A stretch of 10,187 nt of DNA from JABCPE02 sp963530895 (lineage in GTDB: Bacteria; Bacteroidota; Bacteroidia; Flavobacteriales; Weeksellaceae). Both the position numbers and the translations under genes were made by a program. The notes beneath the pieces were generated by a model. That model saw only the letters and a list, made by a program, of their open reading frames with translations. It was not told the origin of the DNA and made no database searches. The DNA lies in the NCBI GenBank assembly GCA_963530895.1, contig CAUSFO010000062.1, forward strand, positions 1 to 10,187. The letters run 5' to 3'. Shown in pieces: positions 1 to 6,776 of this stretch. How positions within the stretch are numbered: the stretch's first letter is position 1; each line of letters starts with the position of its first letter.

Positions 1-4
1 CCGG

Positions 5-12
5 CAAATATA
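5..12 (-). promoter_or_regulatory. Possible -7 box of a leftward promoter at the window edge
   Basis: Read on the minus strand this is TATATTTG, a full match to the Bacteroidota -7 consensus TAnnTTTG. It would drive a gene starting just left of the window, divergent from purD. No TTTG or TTG lies at the usual 17-23 nt upstream of it, so the match may be chance in A+T-rich DNA. The upstream side carries an A5T6 tract. Confidence 0.25.
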
Positions 13-107
13 AAAATTTTTTCACTTAGAAAACATCCCTATTTTTAGCCATTTATTTTCCTGATAAAATTTAGTTTATTATTCTTTTATTCTAAGAATA
101 ATTTGCG

Positions 108-115
108 TATTTTTG
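108..115 (+). promoter_or_regulatory. Candidate -7 box for the purD-guaA operon
   Basis: TATTTTTG matches TAnnTTTG and lies 36 nt before the purD ATG, giving a predicted start site near 121-123 and a leader of about 30 nt. No clear -33 TTTG is present at the right spacing, so the assignment rests on the -7 box and position alone. The 151 nt in front of purD are very A+T-rich. I see no purine riboswitch fold or PurR-like palindrome in them. Confidence 0.45.
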
Positions 116-151
116 TAGAACTATATATTTTAATTATAACATTTTCAAATT

Positions 152-1393
152 ATGAAAGTATTGATAATCGGAAATGGTGGAAGGGAATCTGCCATCGCAT
201 GGAAACTAAAAAACGACCCAAGAATTACCCAATTCTACTTTGCAAAAGGAAATGCCTCTACAGAGAAATTAGGAAAAACAGTTTATGAAACGGAAATAGC
301 AGATCTAGTGAAGTTTGCTAAAAAAGAAGATATAGAACTTACTATCGTAGGTCCAGAAGCTCCACTAGTAGAAGGTATCGTGGATGAATTTAACAAAGAA
401 GGATTGAGAATTTTCGGAGCTAAAAAAGCGGCTGCTTTACTAGAAGGCAGCAAGGCTTATTCTAAAAAATTCATGCAGGACTACGGCATCAGAACTGCTA
501 AAGCAAAGATTTTTGATTCTTACAATGATGCAGTTGCTTATGTGAAAACTCAGGCTTTCCCATTAGTGATAAAAGCGAGCGGTCTGGCAAGTGGAAAAGG
601 CGTGGTTATCTGTAAAGATTTAGCTGAAGCAGAAACTACCATTCACGATTTCATGATTAGAAAAGTTCATGGAGATGCAGGAATCAGAATCATTGTTGAA
701 GAATTCTTGAGAGGTTTCGAAGCTTCTGTGATTGCTTTCTCTAATGGAGAAAAATTCTTCCCTTGCATAGCGGTGAAAGATTATAAAAAATTAGGAAACG
801 GCGACAAAGGCCCTAACACAGGCGGAATGGGAACAGTTGCTCCAAATCCAGAGTTCACAGCTGCACACATGGAAGATTTCGTTCAAAATATAATGAATCC
901 TACCATCAAAGGAATTCACGATAACATGCTGAAATTCAAAGGATTTATTTTCTTTGGGCTTTTGGTTTCTAATAACGAATGCTACCTATTAGAATACAAC
1001 ATGCGTCTGGGCGACCCTGAAACTCAGGCAATTATGCTGCTTTTAGAAAGCAATCTTCTGGATGCTATCAATGATTGTATCGATGGAAAAGACATTGAAC
1101 TTAAGTTTTCAGATAAAAAATCGGTTTGTCTCGTGTTAGCTTCTGGCGGATATCCTCGTGATTTCGAAAAAGGACTGGAAATCAAAGGAATAGACAAAGT
1201 TAAAAATAGTGAAGTTTTCTTTGCTGGAGCTACATACCAAGGAAGCAGAATCGTAACAGAAGGCGGAAGAGTGCTGAACCTCGTTGCTACTGGTGACACT
1301 TACGAAGAGGCTAGACAAAAGGTTTATGAAGATGCTGATGCTGTCAATTTTGACTATGCATATCACAGAGAAGATATTGGCTTAGTTAAATAA
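152..1393 (+). CDS. purD: Phosphoribosylamine--glycine ligase (GAR synthetase)
   Basis: PurD catalyses ATP-dependent ligation of glycine to 5-phosphoribosylamine, giving GAR in cytoplasmic de novo purine synthesis. The 413 residues are near the usual family length and collinear with it. They show an N-terminal GNGG turn (residues 7-10), then an ATP-grasp core with K141 and GLASGKG (144-150), a glycine-rich GPNTGGMG (220-227) and the PurD signature NMRLGDPETQ (283-292), followed by the C-terminal domain. The ATG at 152 is chosen because MKVLIIGNGG is the standard family start. The residue after GRE is Ser13, where E. coli-type enzymes have His (GREHA). guaA follows after 24 nt with no terminator, so the two are probably co-transcribed. 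Family assignment is very secure. Confidence 0.97.
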   Translation: MKVLIIGNGGRESAIAWKLKNDPRITQFYFAKGNASTEKLGKTVYETEIADLVKFAKKEDIELTIVGPEAPLVEGIVDEFNKEGLRIFGAKKAAALLEGSKAYSKKFMQDYGIRTAKAKIFDSYNDAVAYVKTQAFPLVIKASGLASGKGVVICKDLAEAETTIHDFMIRKVHGDAGIRIIVEEFLRGFEASVIAFSNGEKFFPCIAVKDYKKLGNGDKGPNTGGMGTVAPNPEFTAAHMEDFVQNIMNPTIKGIHDNMLKFKGFIFFGLLVSNNECYLLEYNMRLGDPETQAIMLLLESNLLDAINDCIDGKDIELKFSDKKSVCLVLASGGYPRDFEKGLEIKGIDKVKNSEVFFAGATYQGSRIVTEGGRVLNLVATGDTYEEARQKVYEDADAVNFDYAYHREDIGLVK

Positions 1394-1417
1394 TTTTCAG
1401 CAAAAAACTATATCAAT

Positions 1418-2947
1418 ATGAATAATGGAATCATTGTCCTTGATTTCGGGTCTCAATACAATCAGCTGATTAGCCGAAGAGTACGAGAAATGCAGGTGTA
1501 TTCGGAGATTATTCCTTATAACACCCCCATCGACGAAATCAAGGCTAAAAAACCTGCTGGAATTATCCTTTCGGGCGGACCATCTTCCGTAAATGCAGAA
1601 GATGCACATTTGATACATAAAGAAATTTTTAATCTCGGAATTCCTATTTTAGGAATCTGTTATGGAATGCAGCTTACGGCGCATCTCCTCGGTGGAAAAG
1701 TAGAAAAAGGCACCAAAGGCGAATACGGAAAATCTCATTTGGAGATTGTAAAACCTTGCGCTCTTTTCGAGGGAGTGAGCCAAAATTCTATCGTTTGGAT
1801 GAGCCACTTCGACGAAGTAAAGGAACTTCCGAAGGATTTTGAAATCAATGCCAAATCAGGCGTGATTGCGGCTATTTCCAACGAGGCTAAAAACTTCTAT
1901 GCCGTGCAGTTCCACCCAGAAGTGACTCACAGTGAGGAGGGTGGAAAAATGCTGGAGAATTTTGTATTTAAAATTTGTAAGGCAGAAAGAAACTGGAAAT
2001 TAACCAATTACATAGAAAAAACTGTCAGCGAAATCAAAGAAAAAGTCGGAAATCAAAAAGTGATTTTAGGGCTTTCTGGCGGTGTGGATTCTTCCGTAGC
2101 GGCAGTGCTTATCCACAAAGCGATAGGCGACCAGCTGACTTGTATCTTCGTGGATACAGGACTTCTCAGAAAAGATGAAGCGAAAAAAGTAATGCAGAAC
2201 TATGGAGAACATTTCCATATGAACATCAAATGCATAGACGCTTCTGAGAGATTTTTGGCTAAATTAAAAGGCGTGTCTGACCCAGAGCAGAAAAGAAAAA
2301 TCATTGGAAATGAATTTATAGAAGTTTTCAATGAAGAATCTTCAAAAATAGAAGGCGCGAAATTCTTGGCACAAGGGACTATTTATCCCGATGTGATAGA
2401 ATCTCAGTCCATCAAAGGCCCTTCAGCAGTGATAAAATCCCACCACAATGTGGGCGGACTTCCAGAGGATATGAAATTTGAACTTTTAGAACCTCTACGC
2501 GAACTTTTCAAGGATGAAGTGAGAAAAGTAGGTGAAGAATTGGGTATCCCTAGCCACCTTGTCCACCGCCATCCGTTCCCTGGTCCAGGGCTGGGTATCA
2601 GAGTTTTAGGTGAAGTAGATGCAGAGAAAGTGAGAATTCTTCAGGAGGCTGATGATATTTTCATCGAAGAACTCTACAAACACGAGCTTTATGACAAAGT
2701 AAGCCAAGCGTTCGTAGTGCTTCTTCCTGTGAAATCTGTGGGCGTAATGGGCGATGAGAGAACTTACGAATACACCACAGTAGTCCGCTCTGCGAATACC
2801 ATAGACTTTATGACTGCGACATGGAGCAAACTTCCTTATGAGTTTTTGGAATTGATATCCAACCGCATCATAAACGAAGTAAAAGGCATCAATCGTGTGG
2901 CTTACGATATTTCCAGCAAGCCGCCTGCAACCATAGAATGGGAATAA
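1418..2947 (+). CDS. guaA: GMP synthase (glutamine-hydrolysing)
   Basis: GuaA converts XMP to GMP using ATP and glutamine-derived ammonia. The 509-aa protein has all expected parts in order. A class I glutamine amidotransferase domain (about 4-190) carries the nucleophile Cys81 in GICYGMQ and the partners His166 and Glu168 in FHPE. An ATP-pyrophosphatase domain has its P-loop SGGVDSS at 220-226. The C-terminal dimerisation domain ends in the typical PPATIEWE. The start MNNGIIVLDFGSQ is the family start. The A-rich leader (AAAAAACTATATCAAT) replaces a Shine-Dalgarno site, as is usual in Bacteroidota. The gene is second in an operon with purD, placing the GMP branch enzyme beside an early step of the common pathway. 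Transcription ends at the hairpin 8 nt beyond the stop. Confidence 0.98.
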   Translation: MNNGIIVLDFGSQYNQLISRRVREMQVYSEIIPYNTPIDEIKAKKPAGIILSGGPSSVNAEDAHLIHKEIFNLGIPILGICYGMQLTAHLLGGKVEKGTKGEYGKSHLEIVKPCALFEGVSQNSIVWMSHFDEVKELPKDFEINAKSGVIAAISNEAKNFYAVQFHPEVTHSEEGGKMLENFVFKICKAERNWKLTNYIEKTVSEIKEKVGNQKVILGLSGGVDSSVAAVLIHKAIGDQLTCIFVDTGLLRKDEAKKVMQNYGEHFHMNIKCIDASERFLAKLKGVSDPEQKRKIIGNEFIEVFNEESSKIEGAKFLAQGTIYPDVIESQSIKGPSAVIKSHHNVGGLPEDMKFELLEPLRELFKDEVRKVGEELGIPSHLVHRHPFPGPGLGIRVLGEVDAEKVRILQEADDIFIEELYKHELYDKVSQAFVVLLPVKSVGVMGDERTYEYTTVVRSANTIDFMTATWSKLPYEFLELISNRIINEVKGINRVAYDISSKPPATIEWE

Positions 2948-2954
2948 ATTTAAT

Positions 2955-2989
2955 AAAAAATATCTTTACGCTTTGTAAAGATATTTTTT
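2955..2989. terminator. Bidirectional rho-independent terminator between guaA and the UPF0173 gene
   Basis: This is a perfect 15-bp stem (arms 2955-2969 and 2975-2989) with loop GCTTT. Each arm has an A6 or T6 outer end, so the hairpin carries a U-tract whichever strand is transcribed. It lies between the guaA stop (2947) and the stop of the convergent hydrolase gene (2994) and serves both. Confidence 0.92.
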
Positions 2990-2993
2990 TGTT

Positions 2994-3674
2994 TTAAAGT
3001 TCAAACTCTTCTCCTAATTCAGGGAGGGAAAGCTCTATTTTACACTGTTGGAAAACTTCCTTAGCCTGTTCATGATTTATCTTAATCGGCGGAAAAGTAT
3101 CAAAATGACAACCTATCACTTTTGGTGTTTTTATCAACTCTGAAGAAGCAAAAGCAGCCTGCTCTGCATTCATCGTATAATGTCCGCCAACTGGCAGAAT
3201 AGCACAATCTATCTTACCAAAAAACTGTGGCAAAATTCCCATTTCGGAGATAACTCCCGTATCACCAGCAAGATACACGCATTTTCCATCAAGTTTTAAA
3301 ACATATCCCGCTGGATGCCCACCATATGTCCCATCTGGAAAACTAGAAGTATGAGATGCTGGAACCATACTGATTTTCAGATCTTCTATCATTGTAGAGC
3401 CTCCTATATTGATATCTATAGAATGAGGATGCCCGAAATATCCGCATATCTCTGGCTGTGCGATAATCTGTGCCTCCGGATGGTTTTTGATAACCTCAAC
3501 CACATCCGCCGTATGGTCTCCATGGGCATGGGTAATCAGCACATAATCAATCTTCTGCGAGCTAATATCAAATCCAGATTTCTCCTTTTGGAAATTATAA
3601 AATGGGTCTGTCAAGATATTTTTTCCTTTATACGAAAACAAAAAACAATTTTGTCCTAAAAATTTCACTTTCAT
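2994..3674 (-). CDS. UPF0173-type metal-dependent hydrolase (metallo-beta-lactamase fold)
   Basis: This is a 226-aa single-domain metallo-beta-lactamase-fold protein, the normal size for UPF0173. The metal ligands are visible: HxHxDH as H49, H51, D53, H54, then H108 (ASHTSS), D138 (AGDTG) and H190 (GCHFDTFPP). No signal peptide is present, so it is probably cytoplasmic. The physiological substrate of this family is not established, and I cannot infer it here. It lies 25 nt downstream of menA on the same strand, which suggests one transcript, but that does not prove a role in menaquinone synthesis. The start MKVKFLGQNCFLF is typical of the family. Catalytic residues are intact, so an active hydrolase is expected. 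Confidence 0.9.
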   Translation of the reverse strand: MKVKFLGQNCFLFSYKGKNILTDPFYNFQKEKSGFDISSQKIDYVLITHAHGDHTADVVEVIKNHPEAQIIAQPEICGYFGHPHSIDINIGGSTMIEDLKISMVPASHTSSFPDGTYGGHPAGYVLKLDGKCVYLAGDTGVISEMGILPQFFGKIDCAILPVGGHYTMNAEQAAFASSELIKTPKVIGCHFDTFPPIKINHEQAKEVFQQCKIELSLPELGEEFEL

Positions 3675-3699
3675 AATCTTATATTTTTTAATTTTTTTC

Positions 3700-4638
3700 T
3701 TAAAAATAATTTAATCCCAAAGCCACCAAAACTGCCATCATAAGGGTAATTATCCCTACTTGTTTCAGGAATGGATCTAGCTCATTAGGTGATTTTACTT
3801 TCATGATGTTTCGGCGGAGTGCAGCCATTGGAAAAAATAAAATCATCACAATAAAAGCATAATATTTCCCCTGTGCATGCAGATTGTTTTTCATTAAGAA
3901 AACAAGAATAAAAATCAGTGGCAACTGCATGAGAACAATCTGATAAATCATCGCATATCTAAATCCCAGCCACTGTGCAATTGTCTTTTTTCCAGCCTTT
4001 CGGTCGCTTTCCATATCCCTCATGTTATTGAGATTCAGCACCGATATGGACAACATTCCTACCGCAGAAGCAGGAAGCAAAACATCCCAATTCCATGTTT
4101 TAGTAAAAAGAAAATAGCTCCCGCCTACTGACACCAATCCAAAAAAAATAAAAACCATAATATCCCCCAAACCTAAGTATCCATAAGGTTTCTTGCCGAT
4201 TGTATAGCTTATCGCTGCCCAGATGCTCATCATCCCCAAACCGATAAAAACCCAAAATTCCGTAACAAAATCAGGAAAAAACGCCAAATAAAGCAAAGCC
4301 GCTGTCGCCAGCACAGACAAAACCACAAACGAAATCACTACTTTTTTCATTTGTTCTGCTGAAATTTTCCCTGATGCCACCGCTCTGCTCTCTGCTTTTT
4401 CATCACGGAAATCGTCTGTTCCCTTTGTCCCATCTCCATAATCATTAGAAAAATTGGACAAAATCTGATAAAACATCGTAACAAGCAAAGCCAAAAGGAA
4501 AACCCTATAATCCCAAAATCCACCTTCCTGAACCAATCGCCAGCGGGCAATAAAAGCCCCCATAATAATACCGCTCACGGATAGCGGCAGTGTTCTCAAC
4601 CGCGCCGCCTGAAGCCAAATAAATATTCCTTTCTTCAT
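3700..4638 (-). CDS. menA: 1,4-dihydroxy-2-naphthoate polyprenyltransferase
   Basis: MenA is a UbiA-superfamily membrane enzyme that attaches a polyprenyl chain to DHNA to make demethylmenaquinone, the penultimate menaquinone precursor. The 312-aa protein has about eight or nine hydrophobic helices (for example 100-122, 130-146, 158-176, 187-203, 228-249, 259-275 and 294-312). It carries both Asp-rich motifs that bind Mg-pyrophosphate: NDYGDGTKGTDD (65-76) and NMRDMESDRKAG (205-216). The N-terminal WLQAARLRTLPLSVSG is characteristic of MenA, which supports this start and the DHNA assignment over other UbiA members. Flavobacteriia usually make MK-6, so a hexaprenyl donor is likely, but the sequence does not show chain length. 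It leads an operon with the UPF0173 hydrolase and is divergent from the metalloregulator gene. Confidence 0.93.
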   Translation of the reverse strand: MKKGIFIWLQAARLRTLPLSVSGIIMGAFIARWRLVQEGGFWDYRVFLLALLVTMFYQILSNFSNDYGDGTKGTDDFRDEKAESRAVASGKISAEQMKKVVISFVVLSVLATAALLYLAFFPDFVTEFWVFIGLGMMSIWAAISYTIGKKPYGYLGLGDIMVFIFFGLVSVGGSYFLFTKTWNWDVLLPASAVGMLSISVLNLNNMRDMESDRKAGKKTIAQWLGFRYAMIYQIVLMQLPLIFILVFLMKNNLHAQGKYYAFIVMILFFPMAALRRNIMKVKSPNELDPFLKQVGIITLMMAVLVALGLNYF

Positions 4639-4701
4639 ACCTTAATCACTGAAAATAAATTTTTATTTATTTCCTTTTTTCACCTAAAATTTGTGTAAAG
4701 A

Positions 4702-4717
4702 TAATCATTTGTGATTA
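4702..4717. promoter_or_regulatory. Perfect palindrome, candidate operator of the DtxR/MntR-type regulator
   Basis: TAATCA-TTTG-TGATTA is an exact 6-bp inverted repeat with a 4-bp centre. The centre is the -33 TTTG of the downstream regulator's promoter. A bound dimer would block that promoter, the standard layout for metal-dependent autorepression. It also lies about 64 nt before the menA start, so menA could be affected. That DtxR-family proteins bind palindromes over promoters is established. That this protein binds this site is inference. Confidence 0.55.
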
Positions 4718-4737
4718 AAAAATAATCGTTAGATTTG
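4708..4737 (+). promoter_or_regulatory. Promoter of the DtxR-family regulator gene
   Basis: TTTG (4708-4711), an 18-nt spacer and TAGATTTG (4730-4737) match both boxes of the Bacteroidota promoter with correct spacing. Transcription would begin near 4743, leaving a leader of only about 13 nt. This settles the start codon: the upstream in-frame TTG at 4735 lies inside the -7 box, so ATG 4756 is used. Confidence 0.72.
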
Positions 4738-4755
4738 CCGAGGTTTATACTGATT

Positions 4756-5409
4756 ATGAAATCACTCAATGAAGAAAACTATCTAAAAGCTATTTTTCAT
4801 CTTATTGACAAAGATGACACTTTCACAGTCAATGAGTTAAGCAAAATGCTCAACATAAAAATGCCCAGCGTAAACAGCATGATGAAAAAATTTTCTCAGA
4901 AAAACTGGGTCATCTACGAAAGTTACAAACCGATAAAAATCACAGCATTAGGAAAGAAAGAAGCCGCTCATGTGGTGAGAAAACATAGACTGACCGAAAT
5001 GTTTTTAGTAGAAAAAATGGGCTTCGGCTGGGAGGTCGTTCACGAAATCGCAGAACAACTGGAACACATCCATTCCGAGATTTTCTTTGATAAAATGGAT
5101 GAACTCCTGAACTACCCAAAAGTAGATCCACACGGCGAACCTATTCCTGACAAACAGGGAAACATCATTCAGCAAAACCTAACAAAACTAAGCGAGTGTA
5201 AAGCAGGAAACTCTGCCATTCTTTCGGCGGTAATAGATTCCTCAGATGAGTTTTTGACTTACCTAAATCATAGAAGTCTGAGTTTAAATTCTGAGCTAAA
5301 AATCTTGGAAGTAGAAAAATTTGACCAATCGATGAAAATAGAGTTTGATGGAAAAACCGAAACGCTCAGCAAAATGGTTTGTGATAAAATTTTAGTGCAG
5401 AAAATCTAA
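4756..5409 (+). CDS. DtxR/MntR-family metal-dependent transcriptional regulator
   Basis: A 217-aa cytoplasmic regulator with three parts. A winged helix-turn-helix spans about 1-65 (HTH near 24-50). A metal-binding dimerisation domain spans about 70-135. An SH3-like FeoA-type domain spans about 140-217. By alignment with DtxR and MntR from memory, candidate ligands are H77, E81, H96, E100, E103 and H104. The residue matching DtxR Cys102 is Glu100, as in MntR, which hints at manganese. The residue matching DtxR Met10/MntR Asp8 is Asn8, fitting neither paradigm, so I do not choose between Mn and Fe. The gene stands alone between a palindrome-bearing promoter and a terminator. No metal transporter gene adjoins it in this window, so any regulon beyond itself must lie elsewhere. 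Confidence 0.88.
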   Translation: MKSLNEENYLKAIFHLIDKDDTFTVNELSKMLNIKMPSVNSMMKKFSQKNWVIYESYKPIKITALGKKEAAHVVRKHRLTEMFLVEKMGFGWEVVHEIAEQLEHIHSEIFFDKMDELLNYPKVDPHGEPIPDKQGNIIQQNLTKLSECKAGNSAILSAVIDSSDEFLTYLNHRSLSLNSELKILEVEKFDQSMKIEFDGKTETLSKMVCDKILVQKI

Positions 5410-5414
5410 CAAAC

Positions 5415-5446
5415 AAAAAGAGACGCCCCAAAAGCATCTCTTTTTT
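5415..5446. terminator. Bidirectional terminator between the regulator and the phosphodiesterase
   Basis: Arms AAAAAGAGACGC (5415-5426) and GCATCTCTTTTT (5434-5445) pair with a single internal C/A mismatch around a CCCCAAAA-type loop. A T6 run follows on the plus strand and a T5 run on the minus strand. It begins 6 nt after the regulator stop and lies 7 nt from the stop of the convergent gene. Confidence 0.88.
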
Positions 5447-5452
5447 CATGTA

Positions 5453-6709
5453 TTATTTTTTAAGAATTGGTGTCAGAACCTTGGTTTTTCCATCTATATT
5501 TTTAGGATTTTCTACTCCTAAAATATAATTGATAAATGGATAAATGTGTATATTTTCAAAAGGTTTTATCTCGTTATTTTCTTTGATTTTATTCCCAAAA
5601 GCATAGAAAATCGCCATCATTTCTGGTGTCACATACGGGTCATACCCATGAGTTCCCCAGATGCCTTTTCTATTTGCTAAAAAGTCTTTATCGCTTTTTA
5701 CCATATAGTATGGAGCATCGGTAATAATCAAGATATCGCCTATATTTTTGTGGTTTCTATAATGCCATTTTTTTGGTGTTTCCTCTTTTTTATACACTTT
5801 CACATGGCTGTTCCCCGCGAAATATTGTTTTATTTCTTGATAAACTTCCTCTTTTTGGTTTTTATTTTTTAGATAAACTTGGCAGTGCATACCATTGTTT
5901 ATCATATCAGCTTTGTCTTTTAGTTTATTTTCAAGGTTTTCGGTAATGATTATTTTCCCTTTTTCGCTTGTCATATCTATCATTCCGTGGTCAGCCGTGA
6001 TGATGGTAGTGATTGGCAGGTCTAGATTTTCCACCCCTTGCATGATTTGCCCCAAAAGCTCATCTGCCAGCTGTAATTCTTGTTTCAGTTTTTCAGAATT
6101 TGTTCCTGTCTGATGCCCCGCAGTATCGACAAACTCAAAATAAAGCGTTACAAATCGCGGTCTTTCCGACTCTGGAAGCCTAAACCAATCCATCACCTGC
6201 TGTATTCTTTCGGTGTAAGGCACATTAGCATTATACTGTTTCCAATAGGTAGGATATTCGCCTTGTATAGGCGCCTCTGAACCCACCCAAAAATAAGAAG
6301 CGGTCTTCATTCCATGCTTCTGAAGCCACTGCCACTGCGGCATCCCTCCATAGAATTTAGGATTTTGCACAGCTTCTCTATCTGGGATAGAATAGATTTT
6401 GTCCTCTGCTGGAGAATAAAATTTATTATCCACCAGTCCGTGGCTTCCTGGGTACATTCCCGTAATTATAGTGTAGTGGTTAGGGAAAGTTTTACTAGGA
6501 AAACTAGGAATTACTCCTTTTGCGTAGGATGATTTTTCTTTCAGTTTTTTAAAGTTTTCTAAATTAAATTTCTCTGGATAGTCATACCTGAATCCATCAA
6601 AAGAAACCAGCAGTACATATTGTTTCTCTGACGGCTTGTTTACCAGCGCATTATTCTTACAAGAAGTTAGAAAAAAAAGACTAATCCAGATGAATAAAAT
6701 TTTCTTCAT
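5453..6709 (-). CDS. Lipoprotein nucleotide pyrophosphatase/phosphodiesterase (NPP family)
   Basis: A 418-aa alkaline-phosphatase-superfamily enzyme expected to hydrolyse phosphodiester or pyrophosphate bonds outside the cytoplasm. The N-terminus is a lipoprotein signal: KK, a hydrophobic run (4-14), then lipobox LTSC with lipidated Cys17. The two-metal site is complete: D38 (SFDGFR), nucleophile T74 (SKTFPNH), N95, D195 and H199 (DTAGH), D240 and H241 (ADHGM), and H354 (GTHGYDP). The order and the 36-residue D-to-T spacing are those of bacterial NPP enzymes. The open frame runs up to 6910, but ATG 6709 is chosen because it gives the signal peptide and sits just after a promoter, while the extension would enter fumC. 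Substrate (nucleotides, lipid head groups or other) cannot be read from sequence. It is monocistronic. Confidence 0.92.
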   Translation of the reverse strand: MKKILFIWISLFFLTSCKNNALVNKPSEKQYVLLVSFDGFRYDYPEKFNLENFKKLKEKSSYAKGVIPSFPSKTFPNHYTIITGMYPGSHGLVDNKFYSPAEDKIYSIPDREAVQNPKFYGGMPQWQWLQKHGMKTASYFWVGSEAPIQGEYPTYWKQYNANVPYTERIQQVMDWFRLPESERPRFVTLYFEFVDTAGHQTGTNSEKLKQELQLADELLGQIMQGVENLDLPITTIITADHGMIDMTSEKGKIIITENLENKLKDKADMINNGMHCQVYLKNKNQKEEVYQEIKQYFAGNSHVKVYKKEETPKKWHYRNHKNIGDILIITDAPYYMVKSDKDFLANRKGIWGTHGYDPYVTPEMMAIFYAFGNKIKENNEIKPFENIHIYPFINYILGVENPKNIDGKTKVLTPILKK

Positions 6710-6728
6710 TGTTAAATTTAAATTTCCA

Positions 6729-6763
6729 CAAAGGTAAAAAGTTTTAAGTAAATTTGTGACAAA
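6729..6763 (-). promoter_or_regulatory. Promoter of the phosphodiesterase gene
   Basis: On the minus strand, TTTG (6760-6763), a 23-nt spacer and TACCTTTG (6729-6736) match the Bacteroidota consensus at the upper end of allowed spacing. The predicted start is near 6722, leaving about 13 nt before ATG 6709. Its -33 region overlaps the fumC promoter on the other strand. Confidence 0.62.
6749..6756 (+). promoter_or_regulatory. Candidate -7 box for fumC
   Basis: TAAATTTG fits TAnnTTTG and ends 20 nt before the fumC ATG at 6777, predicting a leader of about 15 nt. No good -33 TTTG is present. TTTC at 6723-6726 (22-nt spacing) is the nearest. The in-frame GTG at 6756 overlaps this box, which argues for ATG 6777 as the fumC start. 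Confidence 0.5.
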
Positions 6764-6776
6764 TAAAATTACCATC

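Noticed and set aside
5..24. 20-bp sequence nearly identical (19/20) to 10084-10103, considered as a flanking repeat of an integrated element
   Set aside because: It consists of A5T6 tracts plus a promoter -7 box, both common in this A+T-rich genome, and copy 1 lies beyond purD, far from the cassette edge. It is better explained as similar promoter sequence.
1..151. Purine riboswitch ahead of purD
   Set aside because: No three-way-junction fold or conserved loop sequence is visible, and the predicted leader is only about 30 nt.
4696..4703. TATCTTTA on the minus strand as a menA -7 box
   Set aside because: It has one mismatch to TAnnTTTG and no -33 partner, so it is too weak to annotate, although its position before menA is plausible.
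4735..4755. TTG start adding seven residues to the metalloregulator
   Set aside because: The TTG is inside the predicted -7 box, so it would not be transcribed. ATG 4756 gives the normal family N-terminus.
6756..6776. GTG start adding seven residues to FumC
   Set aside because: It overlaps the -7 box and precedes the predicted transcript start. MNFRIEKDT at 6777 is the conserved start.
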